Source of the DNA: DASRDE01 sp035938175
GTDB taxonomy: Bacteria; Vulcanimicrobiota; Vulcanimicrobiia; Vulcanimicrobiales; Vulcanimicrobiaceae
Length of the DNA: 64,000 nt
NCBI GenBank assembly: GCA_035938175.1
Contig: DASZHD010000030.1
Location: forward strand, 124,001-188,000
Reading direction: 5' to 3'
Shown here: in pieces, positions 25,008-34,299 of the stretch
How the letters are laid out: each line of letters opens with the position of its first letter
Numbering within the stretch: position 1 is the stretch's first letter
Notes under the pieces: model-generated
Seen by the model: the letters and a program-made list of their open reading frames with translations, nothing else
What the model was told of the DNA's origin: nothing
The model's database searches: none
Made by a program: the position numbers and the translations under genes

Positions 25008-27881
25008 CTAATGGTGTGCGTTGATAGTTCGTTCGATTGCGTCGATAGCGGTGCGCGCTTGCACCGTCGGCGCGGCATCGGATCCTTCGACGACGTCGAG
25101 CATTTGCGCGAGTTGATCGTTCAAGGCCGCCATCTGCTCGTTGGATCGCAGCAGATACGTGCGGTGCATGAGCGACACGATCCGTGAGGCGAGGTTGAAT
25201 TGTTCGCGGAGCTGCGCCGCGGTCAATGCAATGCGCGGGTCCATGCGCAATGTAAACGTGCGCGAGGACGTATGTCCGTCGACGGTCATTCTTACCGTGT
25301 ACGTTCCGGGAACCGCCAGAACGCCCTGCGGAATGCGAGGCGTGTCTTCGTAAATTGCGGAGATTGGATAGTCGTGCGTAACGGCGTCCGGATCCGGATA
25401 CCGGTAGTTCCAGACGATGCGGTGCATTCCGGCGGCGGTCGATGGAATTTGCGCCGGCGCAACCCAATACGTTGGCTTGTCGATACCGGGAACGACGGGA
25501 ACGGGTTGATCGCTGCTGCTATAGCGCCGCACCTGTTTGCCGGACGAATCGTAGACCGAGATCGTCACGGGACCGCTGCTTTGTGCCGGAAGGTAGTAGT
25601 CGAATATTGCGCCGTCGGGCGGATTTTTGCCGGCCGGTTCTTCCGGCGGAAGAGGCGTGTCGGTCCACGTATCGCGGCGTAAACGGTAGGCGAGTGCGGG
25701 CTGGAACAGGTACGGCTGCGCGCTGTTTTCACGCGCGGCAATCGACGGATCGCGCAGCGCGCTCACGTCGTCCAAAATCCAAAACGACCGGCCGTGCGTT
25801 CCGACGACCAGATCGTTGCCGTGAACGACCATGTCGCGCACGGACGTGGACGGCAGATTCAATTGCAGCGGCTGCCAATGCGACCCGTCGTCGAACGAGG
25901 CGTACACCGTGCGTTCGTTACCGGCAAACAGCAGGCTCCGCCGCACCGGATCTTCACGGACGGTATTCGTGGACTGATCGTCCGGCAAGCCGGAAACGGC
26001 AAGTTGCCAAGTGCGTCCGCCGTCGTGCGTACGATAGATATACGGGCGGTCGTCGTCGATCCGCGTTGCATTCACTGCGACATAGGCGGTGTTCTTGTCG
26101 AAATGCGATGCGTCGATCTGGGCGATCTGACTCCACGGGGCAATTCCCGGCGGCGTCACGTTGCGCCAATGTACTCCGCCGTCGTTCGTTACCCAGACAA
26201 GACCGTCGTCGGTTCCGGCCCAGATGACGTTTCGATCGAGATACGACGGCCCGATGCTGAAGATCTCGCCGCGGTGCGGTCCTTGCGCAAGCTTCGTTTG
26301 CGCAAACGCGCCCAAGCTCGGCGGTTTTCCGGGATTCGCGCGCGTGAGGTCCGGGCTTATCGTGCGCCAATGCCGTCCGCCGTCCGTAGTCGAAAACATG
26401 ACGTTCGACCCGAGGTACAGCGTGCGTTTGTCGACGTAGCTGAAGACGATCGGCGTCGTGCGGTTCCAGCGGTATTTCCCCTGATAGTCCGGAGAAACGT
26501 CTTGCGTTTGCTGCGTTCGCTCGTCGTACCGCGAAACGACTCCGATGCCCGCACCGTAGATGATGTCGGGATGCAGCGGGTCCGGTGCGATATATGCATA
26601 TTCTTGCGCGCCGACCGGATGCCAGTAGCGGATCCAGATTTCGCCGTCTTCACTCCGGCTGGCGACTTCTGCGCTGCCGCTTTCCTGCTGACCGCCGAAC
26701 ACCCAATACGGAAACCGGTTGTCGGTTATCACATGATAGAACTGCGCGGTCGGCTGGTTGTACCACGAGCTCCACGTACGCCCGTAATTTACCGATAGCG
26801 TCGCGCCTTGGTCGACTCCTAAAAGGATGATGTTTCGATCGGTGGGATCGATCCAAATGGTGTGATAATCGTCGCCGCCCGGCGCGCCCTTGATCGCCGT
26901 CCACGTCTTGCCTGCATCGGTAGAACGGTACGTCGACGTATTCGCCGCATACACGATATCGGCGTCGGCCGGATCGACTGCAACGCCGGAGAAATCGTCG
27001 CCGCGTCCGCAGACGCGTTCTTCGCTGTTCGTTTTCGTCCACGTTGCGCCCGCGTCGCTCGAACGGTAGATTCCGCAGCCGTCGGCGTCGTTGACCCAAG
27101 CGTAGAGACGATTCGAGTCGCTTTGAGCGACGGCCAGGCCGATTCGTCCGACGCCTGCCGGCAGGCCGCCGTGCAATTGCGTCCAGGTAGCACCGCCGTC
27201 GGTCGATTTGTAGAGACCTCCGCGATTCCACAGTTGCAGAATATCGCGCAAACGCCACGGCGGATTCCGCGACGCCCAGAGATCGGCATACAGAGTTTGC
27301 GGATGATTCGGATCGATGACCACCATCGCCGATCCCGTGTCCGCATCGTTGCCTAAAACTTTTTGCCATGACGTACCGCCGTCCGTGCTGCGGTAGACGC
27401 CGCGCTCCGTGCTCGGACCGTACGGACGTCCCATTACTGCCGCGAAAACGCGGTTGGCGTCATGCGGGTCGACGGCGATCGCATTGATCTGACGTCCGTC
27501 GCGTAAGCCGAGATGCGACCAGGTCTTCCCGCCATCGGTGGATTTGTAGATTCCGTCGCCCGTCGATAGATCCGGACGCCGCAGGCCTTCGCCGGATCCG
27601 GCGTACACCACGTTCGGATCGCTCGGCGCAACCGCGAGCGCACCCACCGAGCCGGTGTCCTGGCCGTCGAAAACCGGCTGCCACGTGCGGCCGTAATCCG
27701 TCGTCTTCCAAACGCCTCCGTCGGTGGCGGCGAAATAGTACACGCCGCGTTGTTGCGGCACGCCGGACACGGCGACGGTGCGTCCCCCGCGAAATGGGCC
27801 GATCAAACGCCAATGCAGCGCGTCACCGGCTTGGGCCAAAAGTGAGGCACCCAGGATGAGCAGCTGAAGCATCGCGAGCAT
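25008..27881 (-). CDS. Large secreted BNR/Asp-box propeller protein (sortilin/VPS10-like)
   Basis: This encodes 957 residues with a signal peptide at the start (LQLLILGASLLAQAG) and a GGAGGA ribosome site. From residue 30 to about 640 it is built of Asp-box repeats of the type STDGGKTW, RSTDGGTSW, SSDAGATW and THDGGRTW, forming one or two large beta propellers as in VPS10/sortilin and sialidase-like proteins. The C-terminal third contains an immunoglobulin-like strand region and a helical end (REQFNLASRIVSL, AALNDQLAQML). Proteins of this type are annotated as 'glycosyl hydrolases' in many genomes without proof of activity. No catalytic residues can be assigned. Confidence 0.88.
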   Translation of the reverse strand: MLAMLQLLILGASLLAQAGDALHWRLIGPFRGGRTVAVSGVPQQRGVYYFAATDGGVWKTTDYGRTWQPVFDGQDTGSVGALAVAPSDPNVVYAGSGEGLRRPDLSTGDGIYKSTDGGKTWSHLGLRDGRQINAIAVDPHDANRVFAAVMGRPYGPSTERGVYRSTDGGTSWQKVLGNDADTGSAMVVIDPNHPQTLYADLWASRNPPWRLRDILQLWNRGGLYKSTDGGATWTQLHGGLPAGVGRIGLAVAQSDSNRLYAWVNDADGCGIYRSSDAGATWTKTNSEERVCGRGDDFSGVAVDPADADIVYAANTSTYRSTDAGKTWTAIKGAPGGDDYHTIWIDPTDRNIILLGVDQGATLSVNYGRTWSSWYNQPTAQFYHVITDNRFPYWVFGGQQESGSAEVASRSEDGEIWIRYWHPVGAQEYAYIAPDPLHPDIIYGAGIGVVSRYDERTQQTQDVSPDYQGKYRWNRTTPIVFSYVDKRTLYLGSNVMFSTTDGGRHWRTISPDLTRANPGKPPSLGAFAQTKLAQGPHRGEIFSIGPSYLDRNVIWAGTDDGLVWVTNDGGVHWRNVTPPGIAPWSQIAQIDASHFDKNTAYVAVNATRIDDDRPYIYRTHDGGRTWQLAVSGLPDDQSTNTVREDPVRRSLLFAGNERTVYASFDDGSHWQPLQLNLPSTSVRDMVVHGNDLVVGTHGRSFWILDDVSALRDPSIAARENSAQPYLFQPALAYRLRRDTWTDTPLPPEEPAGKNPPDGAIFDYYLPAQSSGPVTISVYDSSGKQVRRYSSSDQPVPVVPGIDKPTYWVAPAQIPSTAAGMHRIVWNYRYPDPDAVTHDYPISAIYEDTPRIPQGVLAVPGTYTVRMTVDGHTSSRTFTLRMDPRIALTAAQLREQFNLASRIVSLMHRTYLLRSNEQMAALNDQLAQMLDVVEGSDAAPTVQARTAIDAIERTINAHH

Positions 27882-27911
27882 CGAAAATCCTCCGTGCCCG
27901 CGATGTTTGCG

Positions 27912-28586
27912 TCAGCGGCGCAATTTCTTTTTCTTGTGTCTGGGCTGGAACGGCGGCCCGATCTTCAATGCTTGCCGGCGTGGTAAATCGGCGTCGACGT
28001 CTTGGCAGCCGATCGGCGAAAAATCTCTGCAGTCGCCGGGCCGCCCTTCGTACACACCGCAGTAATACCGGCCGGGGCGGGCTTCTTTCAAAAACACGCA
28101 TTGGTCGGTAACGTCGTCGGTGACTTTGCGTACCCACCCGAGATAATAGCCGTCGGCGGACTTGCGCTTTACGATATAGCGATCGAGAACGTCGCGCGGC
28201 GACATGCGCAAGTATTGCGCGAGGCGCTGCACGTCTTCGCGGCTGACGAAGGGTTCGTAACCGCTGCAGCATTCGGCGCAACCCGGCGGACATGCGATGT
28301 TCTCGGGCATGTCTTTATGATGTTTGCGCGCAAGCTCGATCACCTTGGCCACCGCAGCGACGAATTCGGGGTCGTCGTTGTACTTGTACTCCCATTCGCG
28401 CTGCACGATCTCATTCGCGTTGTAATATCGCGTGATCGATTGATTGTATGTAACGGTGATGTGTTCTTCGTCGATCTCGATTTTCTTGACGTGCTCGATC
28501 GGCCGCGCATCCAACAGTTCGGGGTGCGTCGGCTGGCCGGTTTCGCGGGTGAAGTCGCGCAGGGCGATCAGGTCGATGGTTTCCAT
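27912..28586 (-). CDS. YkgJ-type cysteine cluster protein
   Basis: This encodes 224 residues. The central CPPGCAECCSGY motif and the later C-x(13)-C and CRDFSPIGC set form the YkgJ (PF03692) metal-binding cluster, thought to bind zinc or iron. A lysine-rich tail (KKKKLRR) ends the protein. I prefer the start METIDLIALRD because the fold begins there; an in-frame ATG 22 codons upstream adds a low-complexity leader. The family includes proteins proposed to act in Fe-S or flagellar contexts, but biochemistry is scarce. It diverges from the ROK kinase gene. Confidence 0.82.
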   Translation of the reverse strand: METIDLIALRDFTRETGQPTHPELLDARPIEHVKKIEIDEEHITVTYNQSITRYYNANEIVQREWEYKYNDDPEFVAAVAKVIELARKHHKDMPENIACPPGCAECCSGYEPFVSREDVQRLAQYLRMSPRDVLDRYIVKRKSADGYYLGWVRKVTDDVTDQCVFLKEARPGRYYCGVYEGRPGDCRDFSPIGCQDVDADLPRRQALKIGPPFQPRHKKKKLRR

Positions 28587-28667
28587 GGCGTGTAGGGGGT
28601 TCGCCGCACGGCCCGAAACAGCCCCCGAAGTCTCGGCTACTCCGTTCAGCAAGCTACTTCAGAGAGG

Positions 28668-29636
28668 ATGAGAGTGCGCAAGGCCATCGGTGTAGACTTG
28701 GGCGGCTCGCACGTTACGGCGGCGGTCGTCCAAGAGGACGGAAAGATTCTTTCGCAGCACGAGCTCGACGTCGAGGATCGCGCGTTCGATGCCGTGGTGG
28801 CCTCGATCGAAGCCGTCGTGAAGAACGCGTTGCAGGATGCCAAGGACGACCAGCTCGCCGGCATCGGCATCGGTTCGCCGGGAAACATCAATCTGGAGAC
28901 GGGCGAAGTACTGTGGTCTCCGAATTTTCTTTGGCAAAACGTGCCGCTCGGCGGACGCTTGCGCGCTTCGTTCCACCTGCCCGTCTTCGTTGCAAACGAC
29001 GCGCGTTGCGCGACGCTTGGTGAATATATGTTCGGCACCGGACGCGGGACGCAAAATTTCGTACTGCTGACGCTCGGCACCGGGATCGGCGGCGGAATCG
29101 TTTCCAACGGACAGCTGCTCATCGGCAATCGCGCCGGCGCGGGCGAGATCGGTCACCATCAAATTCGCCCGACCGACGGATTCATCTGCGGATGCGGGAA
29201 GATCGGATGCTTTGAAGCGCAGTCGTCCGGAACGGGTTTGCTGCGGCACGCGATGGCGGTCGCGCCGTCGTTTCCCAGAAGTACGCTGCTGGACAAGAAC
29301 CCGTTGAAGCTCGGTTCCAAAGCGATTCGGCGCGCGGCTCAAGCGGGCGACGGACACGGATTGGCCGCCTGGCGCAATTTCATTTCCGATCTGGCGCTCG
29401 GCTTGGCGAATGTGATCGCGTTCATCAATCCGGAGCGGATTGCGCTTGGCGGAGGCGTCAGCTCGGCCGGCGCTTTCATGCTGGATGCGGTACTTCCGCG
29501 CGTCGACGAATTAACGACGATGGTACCGCGCGGTACCACGGAAATCGTCATCGCGCAGCTCGGGAACGACGCGGGACAAGTCGGAGCCGCGACGCTGGCG
29601 TTTCAGGGCGGCTTGAAGCGGAGCGATGCCCGCTAA
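28668..29636 (+). CDS. ROK-family sugar kinase (glucokinase-like)
   Basis: This 322-residue kinase has the ATP-binding DLGGSH motif at residues 10-15, the glucose-contact motif EIGHHQI and the ROK zinc site CGCGKIGCFEAQSSG. It phosphorylates a hexose (most likely glucose or N-acetylmannosamine) at C6. The start has a GAGAGG site just upstream. It lacks an N-terminal helix-turn-helix, so it is a kinase and not a ROK repressor. The final bases overlap the SDR start by 11, suggesting coupling. Exact sugar specificity cannot be assigned by eye. Confidence 0.92.
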   Translation: MRVRKAIGVDLGGSHVTAAVVQEDGKILSQHELDVEDRAFDAVVASIEAVVKNALQDAKDDQLAGIGIGSPGNINLETGEVLWSPNFLWQNVPLGGRLRASFHLPVFVANDARCATLGEYMFGTGRGTQNFVLLTLGTGIGGGIVSNGQLLIGNRAGAGEIGHHQIRPTDGFICGCGKIGCFEAQSSGTGLLRHAMAVAPSFPRSTLLDKNPLKLGSKAIRRAAQAGDGHGLAAWRNFISDLALGLANVIAFINPERIALGGGVSSAGAFMLDAVLPRVDELTTMVPRGTTEIVIAQLGNDAGQVGAATLAFQGGLKRSDAR

Positions 29637-30411
29637 GGTCGCACTCATCACGGGCGCATCGGGCGGAATCGGCGCTCAGTTCGCGCGGCTTTTCGCGCAA
29701 GCAGGGTACGACTTGGGCTTGGTCGCGCGAAGCACCGACGCAATGGAAACGCTTGCCGGAGATCTCAGCCTCGAGTTCGGTGTCAACGTGAAACGGGTCG
29801 CGCTCGATCTCACGGAAGCCGATGCGGTCGAACGCGTTTCGGAACGTATTCCGGAATGCGACGTGCTGGTAAACAATGCGGGATTCGCCAACAATGGTCC
29901 GTTCGCAACAATGGACGAGCGAGAAATGCGCAGCGAAATGGAGCTCGACGTCGTCGCCCTTACGCGGCTGACGCGGCGCTATCTGCCCGGCATGATCGCG
30001 CGGCGCGACGGAAGGATCTTAAACGTTGCATCTACCGCCGCGTTTCTTCCCGGGCCGTTCATGGCCGTGTATTACGCATCGAAAGCATACGTGCTGTCGT
30101 TTTCGGAAGCGATTGCGGAAGAAGTGCGCGGCTTGGGCGTGACGGTAACGTGTTTGTGCCCGGGCGCTACCGCAACGGGATTCCAGCGGCGCGCTAAAGT
30201 CGAAGGCAATACGATCTTGACGCGGCTTCCGCTCGCAGACGCGGCGAACGTTGCGAAAGCCGGCTTTGATGGATTGATGCGCGGGAAGACCGTCGTCGTA
30301 CCGGGATTCACGAACAAACTCGTGGCGATCTCGCCGAAGATTACGCCCCGGCGCCTACTGGTTTGGCTTTCGCGCAAGGCGGTAGAACGCAAGTCCCCTT
30401 CGTCAGGCTGA
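29626..30411 (+). CDS. Short-chain dehydrogenase/reductase
   Basis: This encodes 261 residues of NAD(P)-dependent SDR. The cofactor motif TGASGGIG is at residues 9-16, the NNAG motif is present, and the catalytic Ser and the YxxxK pair appear as NVASTAAFLPG and YYASK. The C-terminal RKAVERK tail is typical of SDR 'DltE/YkvO'-like oxidoreductases with fatty or ketone substrates. The start ATG lies inside the end of the kinase gene. Its stop is followed within about 5 bases by repeat element C. Confidence 0.92.
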   Translation: MPAKVALITGASGGIGAQFARLFAQAGYDLGLVARSTDAMETLAGDLSLEFGVNVKRVALDLTEADAVERVSERIPECDVLVNNAGFANNGPFATMDEREMRSEMELDVVALTRLTRRYLPGMIARRDGRILNVASTAAFLPGPFMAVYYASKAYVLSFSEAIAEEVRGLGVTVTCLCPGATATGFQRRAKVEGNTILTRLPLADAANVAKAGFDGLMRGKTVVVPGFTNKLVAISPKITPRRLLVWLSRKAVERKSPSSG

Positions 30412-30415
30412 CTCA

Positions 30416-30724
30416 TCCGTTTTCATGGTGAGGCATCGCATGTCATGGTGAGGAATCGAACCACCCTGAGGAATCGAAGGGGTGATAGTCATCGAACCAC
30501 GCCAGGCCGTTAGGGAAATTTCCCGACATTTTGCGCCAGCCGGGATGGCTGTTTCAAGACTTCGTCGTCGCAAAATGCGGGGAAGTAGCGATTTTCCATG
30601 GACGGAAAATCGCGAACGGTTTCCTTAACGGCCTGGCGTGGTTCGATGACTATCACCCCTTCGATTCCTCAGGGTGGTCCGATTCCTCACCATGACATGC
30701 GATACCGCACCATGACATGCGCTG
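30416..30724. repeat. Palindromic structured element C (long form)
   Basis: Inverted arms of 82 bp (30435-30516 against 30622-30703) match at 80 positions and enclose a 105-base core. CATTTTGCG (30527-30535) pairs with CGCAAAATG (30569-30577), flanked by CCCG/CGGG across a bulged A. Inside, CAGCC/GGCTG closes a GGGAT loop. A second hairpin, GCGATTTTCC/GGAAAATCGC (30588-30613), closes an ATGGAC loop. Between stems are TTTCAAGACTT and GCGGGGAAGTA, close to TTTCAAAACTT and GCGGCGCAGCA in element B. It fills the gap between the converging SDR gene and the next minus-strand gene. Confidence 0.92.
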
Positions 30725-30728
30725 ACGC

Positions 30729-31361
30729 TCAGCGCGAGCCGGACGCGGCTTGCCGCCGGATGATCGGCAACCGCTCGTAAAACTTGTAATCCGAGTACGT
30801 GACGGTCGCGCGTTCGCGCACCCAAAACAGCCAGCCGTGCCCGTGCACGTTCGCCGACAAATCGCTCGCGAATACGTACGGCCCGAATCGTGCGAAGTGC
30901 TCTTCCAGGTCGACGCTAACGCCTTCCTCGCCCATGGTGCCGGTTGCGCCGAGCGGCGCAAGCGTCGCCGGATCGACGTAGAGCGCGTCGAACGGAGCGT
31001 CGCCGTTGTCGCTGCCGTCCGGATCTTTGTTCGAACACGTCGCGCGCAGCGCGATGCGCAGTGCCTGACGGCCCTCCCACTGCGTCGTCTCCTCATCCGC
31101 GGGTGCGTAGCACGCCGGATCGAATGCAGGGCGCGAGACCGGATTCGTGTCGTCGCCGCGTTCGTAGTGTCCGGTCGAAAAGTTCTCCAAGGAACCTTCG
31201 ACGATAGCGCCGTCCTTCGTGCGTACGAAAACGGTGTGGGCGGGATCCGAGTCGCCCCGCAAGCCGCGCGCGCTGGCCGCGGTCACAAACGAAACGTACG
31301 CGGGACGCGCCGGATTCTGCAGGGCAGAGACCGCCTTCGCATAGTCGTCGGCTGGAAGCAT
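30729..31361 (-). CDS. Hypothetical protein
   Basis: This encodes 210 residues beginning MLPADDYAKAVSALQ. No signal peptide or membrane helix is obvious, though the strand-rich sequence (AYVSFVTAASARG, THTVFVRTKDG-like, YVDPATLAPLG) recalls periplasmic outer-membrane-lipoprotein sorting-like folds. Two cysteines lie at DPACYAP and RATCSNK. No family recognised. It stops 4 bases from element C and is 61 bases downstream of the glycosyltransferase stop-side boundary, facing the SDR gene. Confidence 0.6.
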   Translation of the reverse strand: MLPADDYAKAVSALQNPARPAYVSFVTAASARGLRGDSDPAHTVFVRTKDGAIVEGSLENFSTGHYERGDDTNPVSRPAFDPACYAPADEETTQWEGRQALRIALRATCSNKDPDGSDNGDAPFDALYVDPATLAPLGATGTMGEEGVSVDLEEHFARFGPYVFASDLSANVHGHGWLFWVRERATVTYSDYKFYERLPIIRRQAASGSR

Positions 31362-31422
31362 GCCCTTGTTACGCGGTTAGCGCGGGCGAAGTTTCAAAAT
31401 GGACCGCGATACGTTGGGGTGA

Positions 31423-32613
31423 TTAGAGTGAAACGGCGTGCGGCATCGGCGCGTACTCGTCGTCGGCCGGAATTCTTCCCGTGTTTGCCATGGAAGCGAT
31501 GAGTGCGGCGATGCGGCGCGAGCTGCGTTTCGGTGCCACGAGCTCCTGGTTGCGGCGCATATTTTCAACGAGCGCCGTGTTGCGCACGAGGCGTTCGACG
31601 GCTCGGCGCACTTCCGCGGTGCTGTTGATCGCGACCAGCCCGATGCCGTTGCCGCGCACGAAATCCACGTTCCCGCGTTCTTGTCCGGGAACGTAATCGT
31701 ACACCACGACCGGCAGCTGCGCCGCGTTCGCTTCAGCCAGTGTGCCCGGACCCGCTTTGGTGACCAGCAAATCGGACGCGCGCATCAGCTCGGGAATCTT
31801 GTCCGTAAAACCGAGCACCGTCATCGGCGTCGGGAGCGCGACGGAAAAATCTTCCAATTTCATGCGCAGCGTTTCGTTGCGGCCGCACACGACCACTAAA
31901 TGCATCGGAAGACGCGCTTTTGCCAGCGACATGGTCGTCGGCATCAGCTTGCCGCCGCCTTCGCCGCCCGCCATCAGCAGCGTCACGAAACGATCCTGCG
32001 GTAAGCCGAGCTGCGCGCGCAGTTCGGCCTTGCTGCCGACGACGTCGTCGAACTTGGGATGAATCGGCTGCCCCAGCATGCGCAGACGCGACGGCTGCAC
32101 TCCGCGCGAAAGCGCGCGTTCGTACACTTCGCGCGCCGGAACCACGACCGCGTCGGCCTCCGGCGTCAGCCACGACTCGTGAACTTTGCCCAGGTCGGTA
32201 ATCACCGTAATGATCGGCACGTGCTGCATGTGCGCGTCGGCGCGCGCGCGCAGCGCCGCGTGGTTGAGCAGCGGATGGACGGACACGATGACGTCCGGCT
32301 GGTAATTCAGGAACAGGTCGCGCAGCCGCTCGCGGTACAGCGGCTCGCAGAACCGCACCAGCGCGCGATAGCGGCGCCGGCCGTTGGTCGCGTAGTAGAG
32401 CGCTCCGTATACCGGCGGAGCATAGCGGAGAGCGGCCGAGTAGCCCCAACCCAGCTGCGTGAGCGGAAACGAACAATGGGCCGCCACGTCGTCGACGCGG
32501 TGTTCGAAGCTGTTCGGAACGTGAATCTCGTCGAGCGCTGCCGTGATGGCGTTCGCCGCGCTGCGGTGGCCGCCGCCGGTATCTGAAATCAGAAATAGCG
32601 CCCTTTTGGTCAA
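31423..32613 (-). CDS. MGDG-synthase-like glycosyltransferase (GT28/UgtP type)
   Basis: This encodes 396 residues. The N-terminal motif SDTGGGHRSAANAI (residues 10-23) and the C-terminal UDP-sugar motif TKAGPGTLAEANAAQLPVV are signatures of the MurG-like GT-B enzymes that glycosylate diacylglycerol (MGDG synthase, UgtP). It would act at the cytosolic face of the membrane using a UDP-hexose. The start appears to be TTG, with GAGGG upstream, 12 bases after the previous gene's stop. The neighbouring hydroxylase-like gene on the same strand may modify the lipid. Sugar and acceptor are not determined. Confidence 0.88.
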   Translation of the reverse strand: MTKRALFLISDTGGGHRSAANAITAALDEIHVPNSFEHRVDDVAAHCSFPLTQLGWGYSAALRYAPPVYGALYYATNGRRRYRALVRFCEPLYRERLRDLFLNYQPDVIVSVHPLLNHAALRARADAHMQHVPIITVITDLGKVHESWLTPEADAVVVPAREVYERALSRGVQPSRLRMLGQPIHPKFDDVVGSKAELRAQLGLPQDRFVTLLMAGGEGGGKLMPTTMSLAKARLPMHLVVVCGRNETLRMKLEDFSVALPTPMTVLGFTDKIPELMRASDLLVTKAGPGTLAEANAAQLPVVVYDYVPGQERGNVDFVRGNGIGLVAINSTAEVRRAVERLVRNTALVENMRRNQELVAPKRSSRRIAALIASMANTGRIPADDEYAPMPHAVSL

Positions 32614-32625
32614 CTCTGTCCCTCG

Positions 32626-33150
32626 TTAGGCACGCGCCGGCTGGCGGTTTACTCTGCGGCGCGACGTGTTGCGGGCCTTGCGGCTGAGCGGGGCCAGGCG
32701 GGCCAACAGCGCCCGGGCCGGAGCGTCGTAGAATCGGAAAATATCGCCGAACTCGATGTCGGGGTTTCGGTGATGACCGTCATGGTCCTCGGGCAGCACG
32801 ATCCACAGGGGACGCAATGCGGCCTTCAGCCACTTGGGGGTTTGCCAACCGAGGTCCGTCGTGTGGCGCCACCAGACGTGGGCCTGCCCCAGCGCAAGGC
32901 CGGCAAGCGCACCTTGCCACGAATACCGCCACATCACCGCCGCCACCGCCAGGTATGGAACCGCCCCTAAGAACCCGTCGAGCAGAATCGCGGGATCGAG
33001 CGATAGCACGGCGTGATCCCAGAACGGCCTGCGTCGATCGTGGTGCGTGCGCAAGTGCAGCGTGAACCATAGGTGCTGCGGCACGTGATAGAGGAACGTT
33101 GATCCAAAATCGCCGACGACGAGGACGATCAGCGCTGCGATTACGGGCAT
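32626..33150 (-). CDS. Fatty acid hydroxylase/sterol desaturase-like membrane protein
   Basis: This encodes 174 residues with about four membrane segments. The di-iron histidine boxes are recognised in HVPQHLWFTLHLRTHHDRR near the N-terminus and in DHDGHHRNPDIEFGDIF near the C-terminus. This pattern belongs to the fatty acid hydroxylase/carotenoid hydroxylase superfamily, in which histidine clusters bind two iron atoms for oxygen-dependent hydroxylation. It sits directly upstream of the glycolipid synthase-like gene, so modification of a lipid is a reasonable inference. The 5' end overlaps the divergent lytic transglycosylase reading frame by about 52 bases if both starts are right. Confidence 0.78.
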   Translation of the reverse strand: MPVIAALIVLVVGDFGSTFLYHVPQHLWFTLHLRTHHDRRRPFWDHAVLSLDPAILLDGFLGAVPYLAVAAVMWRYSWQGALAGLALGQAHVWWRHTTDLGWQTPKWLKAALRPLWIVLPEDHDGHHRNPDIEFGDIFRFYDAPARALLARLAPLSRKARNTSRRRVNRQPARA

Positions 33151-33821
33151 TCGTTACAATCTTTCTGGTACTGTGTGCATGCTCTGGCGAGCGGACATAC
33201 CGGACCAACAATACCACGGTGTACATACCCACTGTCGTTAACACGGCTTTAAGCTGGCGGGCGCCCGTGCACGCCGCGGCGCTATTCGGTGCGAGGCTTT
33301 TGCGCGACGGCGCACCAACCGCAAGCGCGACGTTGGCGATAACGCGCGCCGTCCTTCGTACGAATCCCCGCATCGTACCGACGGATGCGCTGGCGCTGGC
33401 CTTCGCAACCGAACGCGCCGCGCGCGCTCATGACATGCCGCCGGAGTTTCTCGGCGCGACGCTTTTGCAAGAATCCGCATTCGATCCGCGCGCGATTTCG
33501 TCCGCGGGGGCGCTCGGAATTGCGCAGTTCATGCTTTCCACCGCCGACGCGTCCGGCGTCGATCCGTTCGATCCATATTCGGCGATCGACGGTGCGGCCG
33601 AGTTGCTCTCGTCGTACCTGCACAGCTACGAGGGCGTGTATCCCAATCCGTACGCGGCCGCGTTGGCCGCGTATAACGCCGGCCCCGGCGCGGTGGAAGA
33701 GTACCACGGCGTGCCCCCGTACCCCGAGACGCGCGACTACATCAACGACATCATCGACCGCTGGGCACAAATCGCTTCGTACGAGCGCCCCGCGCGGAAA
33801 AATTCCGGTCTGGGCGAATAA
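33099..33821 (+). CDS. Lytic transglycosylase lipoprotein (SLT domain)
   Basis: This encodes about 240 residues. After a hydrophobic stretch with a lipobox-like ending (FLVLCACSG) comes a helical goose-type lysozyme domain. The catalytic glutamate is E125 in LLQESAFDP, followed by SSAGALGIAQFM and AYNAGPGAVEEY, which are the canonical SLT motifs. It cleaves peptidoglycan glycan strands, leaving 1,6-anhydro ends. The start TTG at 33099 is not certain because it lies inside the divergent hydroxylase gene; a CTG at 33135 could be used. The following lipoprotein gene starts 7 bases after its stop. Confidence 0.87.
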   Translation: MIQNRRRRGRSALRLRAFVTIFLVLCACSGERTYRTNNTTVYIPTVVNTALSWRAPVHAAALFGARLLRDGAPTASATLAITRAVLRTNPRIVPTDALALAFATERAARAHDMPPEFLGATLLQESAFDPRAISSAGALGIAQFMLSTADASGVDPFDPYSAIDGAAELLSSYLHSYEGVYPNPYAAALAAYNAGPGAVEEYHGVPPYPETRDYINDIIDRWAQIASYERPARKNSGLGE

Positions 33822-33828
33822 TGCGCGG

Positions 33829-34299
33829 ATGAAGCTGCGACTCACCCTGAGCGCCGCCGTTCTGTGCGCGTCCTTCTCGGGATGCGCGAGCGTTACGTCG
33901 GACATCAATTTTCAGGCGCCGGGAGCCGGTTGGACCGCCTCGCCGCCGATTCTCGGCCGCACGCAGATCTGGATCAAGCAGGGCACGTCGTCGACGCGCA
34001 ATTCTATCGTCGTGCTGGTCCGCGGCGTCAATACCAGCAAAAACGTTTTCGACAACCCCGGATTTGCCGCATCGAAAACGCACTTGGACAAGGACGAAGC
34101 TACGAAGATTTGCGGAAATCAGCCGGCGGAGCACTACATGGGATCGGGGCAAATGAATGGTGCGCCGTCGGTGTTCGAGGGATATGTGAGCACGGTCCGC
34201 GGGGAACGGTATCTGGCCCTGTACGCGCATCCGAAAGCGGAACCGCCGGATCCGCAGGCCGAAACCGCGATCGCGTCTCTTTGCCCGAAATCCGCATAA
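33829..34299 (+). CDS. Lipoprotein of unknown function
   Basis: This encodes 156 residues from an ATG just after the transglycosylase stop. The N-terminus MKLRLTLSAAVLCASFSGC is a lipoprotein signal with lipobox SFSGC. The mature domain has beta-strand segments (QIWIKQGTS, NSIVVLVRG) and two further cysteines (TKICGNQ, ASLCPKS) suggestive of a disulfide. No family recognised. The stop is directly followed by the TTG of the next permease gene, so the three genes are probably transcribed together. Confidence 0.7.
   Translation: MKLRLTLSAAVLCASFSGCASVTSDINFQAPGAGWTASPPILGRTQIWIKQGTSSTRNSIVVLVRGVNTSKNVFDNPGFAASKTHLDKDEATKICGNQPAEHYMGSGQMNGAPSVFEGYVSTVRGERYLALYAHPKAEPPDPQAETAIASLCPKSA

Noticed and set aside
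30416..30724. Insertion sequence with inverted ends
   Set aside because: There is no transposase gene or flanking target duplication; the arms are intergenic palindromes of the same family as elements A and B.
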